64,000 nucleotides of DNA from Pseudoflavonifractor_A sp022772585 (lineage in GTDB: Bacteria; Bacillota; Clostridia; Oscillospirales; Oscillospiraceae). The position numbers and the translations under genes are program-made. The notes under the pieces were generated by a model, which was not told the origin of the DNA, did no database searches, and worked only from the letters and a program-made list of their open reading frames with translations. The stretch spans positions 9,249 to 73,248 of the forward strand of contig NZ_JBQHUB010000012.1 in assembly GCF_052065415.1 (NCBI RefSeq). The letters are read 5' to 3'. Below are positions 6,279-13,908 of this stretch, piece by piece (the first letter of the stretch is position 1; the number at the start of each line of letters is the position of its first letter).

Positions 6279-8900
6279 ATGCCGGAAACCTATTTCAACC
6301 GCACCGCGGAAGAGACGCTGAAGCTGCAGCAGACCTCTTCCGCCGGTCTCTCCCCCCAGGAGGCGGAACGCCGGGCCGGGCAGTTCGGCCCCAATAAGCT
6401 CAGCGAGGGCAAGAAGAAGAGCGTGGTCCAGGTCTTCCTGGAGCAGTTCAAGGACCTGCTGGTGGTCATCCTTATCATTGCTGCCGTCATTTCCGCCCTG
6501 TCGGAGAATGTGGAGAGCACCATCGTCATCTTTGCCGTTCTCATCATGAACGCCATTCTGGGCACCGTTCAGTACCTGAAGGCAGAAAAATCCCTGGAAA
6601 GCCTGAAGGCCATGTCCTCCCCCACCGCCAAGGTCATGCGGGGCGGCGTCCGGGTGGAGGTTCCCTCGGCCCAGGTGGTCCCCGGCGATATCATCCTGCT
6701 GGAGGCCGGCGACCTGGTGGTGGCCGACGGCCGCGTCATTGAGAACTTCTCCCTCCAGGTCAACGAGAGCTCCCTCACCGGCGAGAGCGAGGGTGTGAAC
6801 AAGACCGACGAGGTCATTGCCAGTGAAAAAGTGGCGCTGGGCGACCAGAAGAACATGGTCTTTTCCGGCTCCCTGGTAAGCTACGGCCGGGCCACCGTGG
6901 CCGTCACCGCCACCGGCATGGACACCGAGCTGGGCAAGATCGCCGCCCTGATGAACCAGACCCAGCAGCGCAAGACTCCCCTGCAAAAGAGCCTGGACGA
7001 CTTCTCCGGCAAGCTGGCGGCGGTCATCATGGTCATCTGCGCGGCGGTGTTCGCCCTGTCGGTGTTCCGCACCCACATGACCATTCTGGACTCCCTGATG
7101 TTCGCCGTGGCCCTGGCAGTGGCCGCCATTCCCGAGGCCCTCAGCTCCATCGTCACCATTGTGCTGGCCATGGGCACCCAGAAGATGGCCAAACAGAACG
7201 CCATCATGAAGGACCTGAAGGCAGTGGAGAGCCTGGGCGCCGTGTCGGTAATCTGCTCAGACAAGACGGGCACCCTGACCCAGAACCGCATGACGGTCCA
7301 GAAGATCTATGCCGACGGGAAGCTGCTGGACGGCTCCGAGCTGGAACTGGCCAACGAGCCCCAGCGCCTGCTGCTGAAGATCGGCCTTCTGGCCAGCGAC
7401 GCCACCTTTGACCCCGAGCACAACACCTCCATCGGCGACCCCACCGAGGTGGCACTGATCCAGCTGGGTGAGGCCTTCGATGTGGAGGAGGTCCTCTACC
7501 GCAGCCACCATCCCCGCCTGCGGGAACTGGCCTTCGACTCCGACCGCAAGCTGATGAGCACCCTTCACCTGTTGGACGGCGTGCCCACTCTGCTGACCAA
7601 GGGCGCTATCGACACGCTGCTGGACCGCTCCACCTCTCTGCTCACCTCCGGCGGAGCCGTTCCCATGACCGAGGAGCGCAAGGCGGAGATCATGGCCGTC
7701 AACGAACAGCTCTCCAACGAGGGGCTGCGGGTGCTGGCCTTCGCCCGGCGGGAGCTGGACAGTGTCCGGGACCTGACGCTGGAGGACGAGTACGGCTACA
7801 CCTTCGTGGGTCTGGTGTCCATGATCGACCCGCCCAGGCCCGAGTCCGTCCAGGCGGTGGCCGACGCCAAGACCGCCGGCATCCGCACCATCATGATCAC
7901 CGGCGACCACAAGGTCACCGCCTCCGCCATCGCCCGGCAGATCGGCATTTTCAACGACGGCGACATGGCCCTCTCCGGCGTGGAGCTGGACGCCATGAGC
8001 GATGAAGAGCTGGACGCGGTGCTCCCCAGGGTGTCGGTCTATGCCCGGGTGTCACCGGAGCATAAGATCCGCATCGTCTCGGCCTGGCAGCGCCGGGGCA
8101 GCATCGTCTCCATGACCGGCGACGGCGTCAACGACGCCCCCGCCCTCAAGGCCGCCGACATCGGTGTGGCCATGGGCATCACGGGCACGGAGGTCTCCAA
8201 GGACGCCGCCTCCATGATCCTGGCCGATGACAACTTCGCCACCATCGTGCGGGCGGTGGTCAACGGCCGCAATGTGTACGCCAACATCAAAAACGCCATC
8301 AAGTTCCTGCTCTCGGGCAACATGGCCGCCATTTTCTGCGTGGTGTACGCCTCCATCGCCGGCCTCACCGTGCCCTTCGCGCCGGTCCATCTGCTCTTCA
8401 TCAACCTGCTCACCGACTCCCTGCCCGCCATTGCCATCGGCATGGAGCCCGCCCGCAGGGGCCTTCTCAGGCAGAAGCCCCGGGACCCCAACGCCCCCAT
8501 CCTGGACCGGCCCCTCCTCACCCGCATCCTGGGCCAGGGCCTGCTCATCGCCGTCCCTGTCATGACCGCCTTCTATCTGGGCCGGTCCTACGGCGGTGCG
8601 GCGGCGGCCTCCACCATGGCCTTCGCCACTCTGACCCTGGCCCGGCTCTTCCACGGCTTCAACTGCCGTGGACGGGAATCCATCTTCCGGCTGAAGTTCA
8701 CCTCCAACCCCTTCTCCCTGGCTGCCTTTGGCTGCGGTGTGCTGCTGCTGGCCGCGGTGCTCTTTATTCCCGGCCTCAATACGCTCTTCCAGGCCACGCC
8801 TCTGGACGGGACCCACATCGCCCAGATCGTGGGGCTGGCCTTCCTGCCCACCCTGTGTATCCAGGTATTCAAGCTCTTCCGGGACCGGAAGGACGCCTGA
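6279..8900 (+). CDS. P-type cation-transporting ATPase (Ca2+/Mn2+ type, P2A)
   Basis: The 873-residue protein starts at the ATG at 6279 behind AAAAGGAG; an upstream in-frame ATG lies inside the attenuator hairpin and is unlikely. It has the cation-ATPase N-terminal domain (TAEETLKLQQTSSAGLSPQE), the A-domain SLTGES, helix-4 IPEALSSIV, the phosphorylated Asp328 in CSDKTGTLTQNRMT, and hinge TGDGVNDAPALK. The C-terminal helices carry GNMAAIFCVVYAS and LLFINLLTDSLPAIAIGMEP. Overall it resembles Listeria LMCA1-like Ca2+ pumps. The Mn2+ riboswitch upstream suggests that Mn2+ export is a physiological job, with Ca2+ as the classical alternative. It is followed by a strong terminator and stands alone in its transcript. 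Confidence 0.93.
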   Translation: MPETYFNRTAEETLKLQQTSSAGLSPQEAERRAGQFGPNKLSEGKKKSVVQVFLEQFKDLLVVILIIAAVISALSENVESTIVIFAVLIMNAILGTVQYLKAEKSLESLKAMSSPTAKVMRGGVRVEVPSAQVVPGDIILLEAGDLVVADGRVIENFSLQVNESSLTGESEGVNKTDEVIASEKVALGDQKNMVFSGSLVSYGRATVAVTATGMDTELGKIAALMNQTQQRKTPLQKSLDDFSGKLAAVIMVICAAVFALSVFRTHMTILDSLMFAVALAVAAIPEALSSIVTIVLAMGTQKMAKQNAIMKDLKAVESLGAVSVICSDKTGTLTQNRMTVQKIYADGKLLDGSELELANEPQRLLLKIGLLASDATFDPEHNTSIGDPTEVALIQLGEAFDVEEVLYRSHHPRLRELAFDSDRKLMSTLHLLDGVPTLLTKGAIDTLLDRSTSLLTSGGAVPMTEERKAEIMAVNEQLSNEGLRVLAFARRELDSVRDLTLEDEYGYTFVGLVSMIDPPRPESVQAVADAKTAGIRTIMITGDHKVTASAIARQIGIFNDGDMALSGVELDAMSDEELDAVLPRVSVYARVSPEHKIRIVSAWQRRGSIVSMTGDGVNDAPALKAADIGVAMGITGTEVSKDAASMILADDNFATIVRAVVNGRNVYANIKNAIKFLLSGNMAAIFCVVYASIAGLTVPFAPVHLLFINLLTDSLPAIAIGMEPARRGLLRQKPRDPNAPILDRPLLTRILGQGLLIAVPVMTAFYLGRSYGGAAAASTMAFATLTLARLFHGFNCRGRESIFRLKFTSNPFSLAAFGCGVLLLAAVLFIPGLNTLFQATPLDGTHIAQIVGLAFLPTLCIQVFKLFRDRKDA

Positions 8901-8910
8901 CCATCCCCGC

Positions 8911-8948
8911 GAAAAGAGCGGACCGCATGCGGCGGTCCGCTCTTTGTT
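8911..8948. terminator. Bidirectional terminator between the ATPase gene and bofA
   Basis: AAAGAGCGGACCGC (8913-8926) pairs perfectly with GCGGTCCGCTCTTT (8932-8945), with T on one side and A on the other. It serves both converging transcripts. Confidence 0.9.
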
Positions 8949-8975
8949 TACCCCTTGTTCCGGCGGCGGGCGTTC

Positions 8976-9245
8976 TTACGCTGCCAGCACCCAGTTCATC
9001 ATCAGCAACAGTCCGAAGCCCGGCGCCCCCAGCAGTCCCAGTACCAGCGCGTTGATCAGATTCACACCCAGCCGGATCCCCAGGACGCCGCCCCATTGGC
9101 TCAGCAGAGCCAGCACCGCCAGCCCCACGCCGGTCCGTGCGGCCAGCCGGAGGCACCACCGCACAGTCCTGCGCATGGCCAGCAGCGCGATGAGCAGGAT
9201 GAGGCCGGCTGTTACCAGGGGCAGATTCCGGATCAGCCATTCCAT
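8976..9245 (-). CDS. bofA: BofA-like pro-sigma-K processing inhibitor
   Basis: The 89-residue protein has two membrane helices (about 10-25 and 40-60) and a hydrophobic C-terminal segment. The family signature is near the end: GIRLGVNLINALVLGLLG followed by APGFGLLLMM. In Bacillus subtilis BofA sits in the mother-cell membrane around the forespore and holds the SpoIVFB protease inactive. The gene follows yaaL, the same pairing as recR-yaaL-bofA in B. subtilis, though recR is not next to it here. The ATG at 9245 has GGGGGAGGAG upstream. It marks a spore-forming lineage. Confidence 0.88.
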   Translation of the reverse strand: MEWLIRNLPLVTAGLILLIALLAMRRTVRWCLRLAARTGVGLAVLALLSQWGGVLGIRLGVNLINALVLGLLGAPGFGLLLMMNWVLAA

Positions 9246-9307
9246 GGTTATCTCCTCCCCCTGCCCCTGTCAGGCAGGGGCGGTCTGTCAGTCCCCTGGC
9301 TCTTTTT

Positions 9308-9607
9308 TCATCGGTAGGCGGACAGCGGACGGCCCATTCCCGGAAGCGGCAGCCACCGTCCCGACCGCTCCGGCGCCTCTTCCCGCTGTTCCTCCAGCTT
9401 TTTTATCTGCCGCAGCAAATAAGTATACCGCGCCTGAAGGGAATTGATCTCATAGATAAAGGATTCCACCAGATCCGGATCCCGGGCGCTGTTAAAGCCG
9501 GAATAGGCCTGGGCGATCCGGGTCCGGGTCCGGGCCAGTTCCGACGTCAAGGTCTGCCGCTCCTCCTCCAATCGGGTCCTCTGCCGGCGTCTCTCGGCTT
9601 TTGTCAT
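9308..9607 (-). CDS. yaaL: YaaL family protein (DUF2508)
   Basis: The 99-residue soluble helical protein has the family core DPDLVESFIYEINSLQARYT followed by YLLRQIKKLEEQ. Its function is not known. It precedes bofA by 62 bases, the conserved arrangement in sporulating Firmicutes, and has a strong AAAGGAG ribosome site. The N-terminal half is an Arg/Glu-rich helix and the last 20 residues are Pro/Gly-rich and probably disordered. Confidence 0.85.
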   Translation of the reverse strand: MTKAERRRQRTRLEEERQTLTSELARTRTRIAQAYSGFNSARDPDLVESFIYEINSLQARYTYLLRQIKKLEEQREEAPERSGRWLPLPGMGRPLSAYR

Positions 9608-9958
9608 GGTTCCCGCTCCTTTCCTCAGTGCCTTTCCCTTCCAGTGTATGTCCAGTTTAGCCCGATATGCACCTTTTTATACCATTCTTTTCCGTACATG
9701 GGACTTGGCCGCACCGGTTATACTACTCCCGGACAGGCAGTGAGGAGCATGCCTTCCACACACATCTCCTTTTAAGCCGGTGCCGGGCGCGCGCGCCCTC
9801 TGGCGAAAGGCGAAAGGAGCCGTGGCCTGTCCCGTTCAACGGCTCTGGCCGCATCCGGGAAATCTTCCGGGCGCGGCAAGGCTGCCGTGGAGGACCGCCG
9901 TACCCGGGAGGGCGCGGCGGTCCTCGTTGCGTTTTACCCCTCGTGCCTGCTCCTTTTC
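9608..9958. other. Gene-free region with GC-rich stem-loops
   Basis: No supported reading frame lies here. Inverted repeats include GCCGC...GCGGC around 9848-9875 and GGACCGCCG...CGGCGGTCC (9892-9923), the latter without a T-run on either strand. It could hold the yaaL promoter or an unrecognised structured RNA; I could not match it to 6S, SRP, tmRNA or RNase P RNA. Confidence 0.4.
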
Positions 9959-9987
9959 TTGACACTCCCCCCGAAAATGGGTATGAT
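9959..9987 (+). promoter_or_regulatory. Consensus promoter of the topoisomerase operon
   Basis: TTGACA (9959-9964), a 17-base spacer, and TATGAT (9982-9987). The -10 box is part of the 9-base repeat that flanks the hairpin element next to it. Confidence 0.8.
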
Positions 9988-9990
9988 AAT

Positions 9991-10243
9991 GTCTGCTGAA
10001 TAAACCGCTTTGCGGTTTATTCGTGCGGCAGCAGCCGCACAATTCGATCAAAAGGGCCATTCTCGGCCCTTTTGATCGAATTCAGGCATTGTTACAATGC
10101 GTATTTCCGATGAAGCGCCGCAGCGCTTCACCGGGACGTGCAAGGTTTTTGGGCGGTCTCGCCCAAAAACCTTGCACCCGAACAAAGCTGATTGGCCTTG
10201 CAAGTCTTGGCCTTCAAGGCTTACAGCTTTGTTCAGTACGCAT
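9991..10243 (+). mobile_element. MITE-like array of seven consecutive hairpins with 9-bp flanking repeats
   Basis: Seven hairpins follow one another with almost no spacer. Their arms are 9999-10008/10012-10021, 10023-10029/10034-10040, 10041-10058/10065-10082 (18 bp), 10086-10092/10094-10100, 10111-10118/10123-10130, 10138-10154/10161-10177 (17 bp) and 10180-10190/10224-10234, all perfect. The 253-base block is bounded by identical TATGATAAT copies at 9982-9990 and 10244-10252, as a 9-bp target duplication would leave. The ends are weakly inverted (CTGAATAAAC against CTGAACAAAG). Removing the block and one repeat restores a normal promoter and a leader of about 50 bases. It codes for no protein. 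That it is mobile is inference. Confidence 0.7.
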
Positions 10244-10298
10244 TATGATAATATGTAAAATTATCCGCTATTGATTTGGAAACAGTGAGGAGAGGCCC

Positions 10299-12287
10299 AT
10301 GGCAAAGACCAGCGCGAAGACCTATGGCAACGAATCTATTTCCGCCCTGAAGGGCGCCGACCGGGTACGCAAGCGGCCCGGTGTTATTTTCGGCTCCGAC
10401 GGACTGGACGGCTGCGAGCACGCCGTCTTTGAGATTCTGTCCAACGCCATTGACGAGGCCCGGGAGGGCCACGGCAGTCTCATCACCGTCACCCGCTACG
10501 CCGACTGCTCCATCGAGGTGGAGGACTTCGGCCGGGGGTGCCCGGTGGACTGGAACGAGCGGGAGCAGAAGTTCAACTGGGAGCTGGTATTCTGCGAGCT
10601 CTATGCCGGCGGCAAGTATGACAACGGCTCCGGCGACAACTACGAGTACTCCCTGGGTCTCAACGGTCTGGGCTCCTGTGCCACCCAGTACGCCAGCGAG
10701 TACTTTGACGCGGTAATCCACCGGGACGGCTTCAAATACACCCTCCATTTTGAAAAGGGCCAGAACATCGGCGGTCTGAAGAAAGAGCCCACCGACCGGA
10801 AAAAGACCGGCTCCTGCTTCCGCTGGAAACCCGATCTGGAGGTCTTTACCGACATCAACATCCCGGTGGAATACTATCTGGACGTGATGAAGCGGCAGGC
10901 CGTGGTCAACGCGGGCATCACCTTCCGCTTCCGCAACCAGCTGGGCGGGAAGTTCGAGACCACCGAATTCAAATATGAAAACGGCATCATCGATTACGTA
11001 AAGGAGCTCTCCGGGGAGAATGCCCTGACCCAGCCGGTGTTCTGGCAGACTGAGCGCCGCGGCCGGGACCGGGCCGACAAGCCGGAGTACAAGGTCAAGC
11101 TCAGCGTCTCCTTCTGCTTTTCCAACACGGTGCAGGTCATCGAGCATTACCACAACTCCTCCTGGCTGGAGCACGGCGGCTCACCGGAGAAGGCGGTGAA
11201 GAGCGCCTTCGTCTCGGGCGTGGACGCCTGGCTCCGCCAGCAGGGCAAGTACCAGAAGAACGAGAGCAAGGTAACCTGGGCCGATATCGAGGACTGTCTG
11301 GTGCTGGTGAGCAACAATTTCTCCACCCAGACCAGCTACGAGAACCAGACCAAGAAGGCCATCAACAACAAATTCGTCCAGGACGCCATGGCCGAGTTCC
11401 TCAAGGCCCAGCTGGAGGTCTATTTCATTGAGAATCCCCTGGACGCCGAAAAGATCGCCGAGCAGGTCCTTATCAACAAGCGCTCCCGGGAGAGCGCCGA
11501 AAAGGCCCGGCTCAACATCAAAAAGAAGCTCTCAGGCAGCGTGGACATTGCCAACCGGGTGCAGAAATTCGTGGACTGCCGCACCAGGGACACCGAGCGC
11601 CGGGAGCTCTACATCGTGGAGGGCGACTCGGCCTTGGGCAGCGTCAAGCTCAGCCGGGACGCGGAGTTCCAGGGCATCATGCCCGTCCGGGGCAAGATCC
11701 TCAACTGCCTCAAGGCCGACTACGCCCGCATCTTCAAGAGCGAGATCATCACCGACCTGCTCAAGGTCCTGGGCTGCGGGTGCGAGGTGCAGGACAAGCA
11801 CGCCAAGGACGTGTCCGCCTTTGATCTGATGAACCTGCGCTGGAACAAGATTGTCATCTGCACCGACGCCGATGTGGATGGCTTCCAGATCCGCACCCTT
11901 ATCCTCACCATGCTCTACCGCCTGGTGCCCACCCTGATCCAGCGGGGATACGTCTACATCGCCGAGTCTCCCCTCTATGAGATCACGTATAAGGAAAAGA
12001 CCTGGTTCGCCTACTCCGACAAGGAGAAGAATGACATCGTAAACGGGGAGCTCTCGGGCAAAAAATGCACCATCAACCGCTCCAAGGGTCTGGGCGAGAA
12101 CGACCCGGAGATGATGTGGCTGACCACCATGAGCCCCGACACCCGCCGTCTTATCAAGGTCATGCCCGAGGACGTGGAGCGTACCGCCCAGGTCTTTGAC
12201 CTGCTGCTGGGGGACAACCTTCAGGGCCGCAAGGACCATATTGCGGAAGATGGTTATAAATATCTTGACCTGGCGGATATCTCGTAA
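10299..12287 (+). CDS. Type IIA DNA topoisomerase, ATPase/TOPRIM subunit (GyrB/ParE-like paralogue)
   Basis: The 662-residue protein has the GHKL ATPase at about 30-210 (EILSNAIDEA, GRGCPVDW, GLNGLGSCATQYAS), the transducer with the Lys loop ENQTKKAINN, and a C-terminal TOPRIM domain (LYIVEGDSALGS, CTDADVDGFQIRTL, KGLGENDPEMMW). Several motifs deviate from classical GyrB (GDSALGS for GDSAGGS, GLNGLG for GLHGVG), and the GyrB-specific insert is absent. This suggests a clostridial paralogue, possibly serving as topoisomerase IV, rather than the housekeeping gyrase. Its partner subunit lies at 13909, with an unrelated gene between. The start is the ATG at 10299 with GTGAGGAG upstream. Confidence 0.9.
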   Translation: MAKTSAKTYGNESISALKGADRVRKRPGVIFGSDGLDGCEHAVFEILSNAIDEAREGHGSLITVTRYADCSIEVEDFGRGCPVDWNEREQKFNWELVFCELYAGGKYDNGSGDNYEYSLGLNGLGSCATQYASEYFDAVIHRDGFKYTLHFEKGQNIGGLKKEPTDRKKTGSCFRWKPDLEVFTDINIPVEYYLDVMKRQAVVNAGITFRFRNQLGGKFETTEFKYENGIIDYVKELSGENALTQPVFWQTERRGRDRADKPEYKVKLSVSFCFSNTVQVIEHYHNSSWLEHGGSPEKAVKSAFVSGVDAWLRQQGKYQKNESKVTWADIEDCLVLVSNNFSTQTSYENQTKKAINNKFVQDAMAEFLKAQLEVYFIENPLDAEKIAEQVLINKRSRESAEKARLNIKKKLSGSVDIANRVQKFVDCRTRDTERRELYIVEGDSALGSVKLSRDAEFQGIMPVRGKILNCLKADYARIFKSEIITDLLKVLGCGCEVQDKHAKDVSAFDLMNLRWNKIVICTDADVDGFQIRTLILTMLYRLVPTLIQRGYVYIAESPLYEITYKEKTWFAYSDKEKNDIVNGELSGKKCTINRSKGLGENDPEMMWLTTMSPDTRRLIKVMPEDVERTAQVFDLLLGDNLQGRKDHIAEDGYKYLDLADIS

Positions 12288-12315
12288 ACCGCCGCGCGGC
12301 AAAGGAGGACTTATC

Positions 12316-13866
12316 ATGAAAAAACTCACATGTACTCTGCTTGTGTCTGCGCTGCTCTTTTTCCTTGCTGTCCCTGCCCTGGCCGCCGCACTCACCCATC
12401 CCAGCTGGTGTCCCGCGGAGGAGTATGCCGTGTTTGAAAACAGCACCGCTTACACCGGGGAGACACGGGAAAAGATCCTCTCCCTTCAGGAGTACGCGGC
12501 GGCAGGCCATACGGAGATCACCCGCAACTCCGACGCGCTGATCTACAACCGCTACCAGGAGCTGGCAAAATCCAAAGATCCCGGCGTGCGGTTCGAGCTG
12601 GGCCTCATCGACGTAAAGCTGGCCCTCAACGCCGCGGCGCAGGGGAAGTCCTTCAGCGGCTCCAGCAACTTTGAATTTGCCGCCTCCTACGCCGGAGACC
12701 AGGAGGAGGCCAGGTATCTGTGCTATCTGTGGAATGCCAGGATGTCCCTGGCCGCCCGGGACATCACCGCCGGGCTGGAGGGCGGCCTGCGCTGGTACGC
12801 GGGGGCCATTGAATACCTGCTTCCCTATGAACAGTTCACGCCGGACGCCATCTATGACTGCGAACTGGTGAAGACCGTCCCCGCCGACCGTCTGGCGTAT
12901 GCCAGATCCCTTCTCTTCGTCACCCTGGACGGCGACCTGGTCCACCCCCGCCCGGTCCGTATCAGCGCCGACTATCTGGACACCACCACCGCCCAGACCC
13001 GGAACTGGCGCACCATGGTCCCCCTCCGCCGCCTGGCCGGGCTGATGGGCGCCACGGTGGAATACGACGCCCAGGCCCGGCAGATCACGGTCCGGCGCGC
13101 GGCGGACGCCTTCGTCATGACCCTGGATTCCACCGCCGCCCTGCGCAACGGCGCGCCCTTCCAGATGGACGTGGCCCCCTATGCCGAAAATAACCGCACC
13201 TATATCCCCATCCGCTACATTGCCGAGTTCTTCGGTCAGAAGGTGGAGTGGAATAAGGCGCAGCAGCACGTGGTCATTACCGAGGACAAGTCCGCTGCCG
13301 GGGATTCCAACCTGGAGGACTGGGCCCTGGCCATGGGCGCGCTGCTCAACTATGAGAATAACCCCGGGGAGGCCCACCTCTTCGGCGGCAAGACCCGGTT
13401 CGGCGCCGGTCCCGTGGGCGGCGCCATCTCCAACCGGCTGGAGTCCACCGGCCCCGACTTCGGCCGCCGGATCCTGTCCGAGGACTGGGGGATCACCGGC
13501 CGGGAATCCCTGATGGCTGCCGCCGCCGCCCTGGCGGAGGGGAACGACGCCTGGGACCTGTTCCGGGTGAGCCACCTGGCCCAGTGGGGCTATCTGGCCG
13601 GGTATGTGACCTACCCCGAGGCGCTGGAACTGGTGGAGCCCGCCGCAAAAAAGCTGGACAGGACCTACTCCTCCTGGAAGGATGCCTATGAGGACTATCT
13701 GGCCGGCTACTGCCGCTGGGCAGGTCTGAGTACCTCTGACGTATGGAGCACCGAGCGCGGGCAGCTCTACCAGACCATGCTGGCCGATCCCGCCATGGCC
13801 CCTCTTCTGGATGACAGCCTGTTTACTGCCGGCGTCATCGGCCTGCCCGGCGATCTCAATCCGTAA
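12316..13866 (+). CDS. Secreted protein: copper amine oxidase-type stalk domain plus DUF1266
   Basis: The 516-residue product begins at the ATG at 12316 behind AAAGGAGG. Residues 1-25 are a signal peptide. The middle (about 215-325) is a copper amine oxidase N-terminal (PF07833) stalk domain with MVPLRRLAGLMGATVEYDAQ and YIPIRYIAEFFGQKVEWN. The C-terminal part (about 365-480) resembles DUF1266: LSEDWGITGRESLM, ALAEGNDAWDLFRVSHLAQW, TYPEALELVEPAAKKL and YEDYLAGYCRW. No enzyme motif is visible. It sits 28 bases after one topoisomerase subunit gene and 42 before the other, with no promoter or terminator between, so it is probably co-transcribed although it acts outside the cell. Confidence 0.75.
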   Translation: MKKLTCTLLVSALLFFLAVPALAAALTHPSWCPAEEYAVFENSTAYTGETREKILSLQEYAAAGHTEITRNSDALIYNRYQELAKSKDPGVRFELGLIDVKLALNAAAQGKSFSGSSNFEFAASYAGDQEEARYLCYLWNARMSLAARDITAGLEGGLRWYAGAIEYLLPYEQFTPDAIYDCELVKTVPADRLAYARSLLFVTLDGDLVHPRPVRISADYLDTTTAQTRNWRTMVPLRRLAGLMGATVEYDAQARQITVRRAADAFVMTLDSTAALRNGAPFQMDVAPYAENNRTYIPIRYIAEFFGQKVEWNKAQQHVVITEDKSAAGDSNLEDWALAMGALLNYENNPGEAHLFGGKTRFGAGPVGGAISNRLESTGPDFGRRILSEDWGITGRESLMAAAAALAEGNDAWDLFRVSHLAQWGYLAGYVTYPEALELVEPAAKKLDRTYSSWKDAYEDYLAGYCRWAGLSTSDVWSTERGQLYQTMLADPAMAPLLDDSLFTAGVIGLPGDLNP

Positions 13867-13908
13867 TATCGGTATATCATATAACTCACAGGACAAGGAC
13901 TGATCCCA

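Noticed and set aside
10000..10240. CRISPR array or tandem repeat
   Set aside because: The hairpins differ in sequence and length and there are no spacers between identical repeats.
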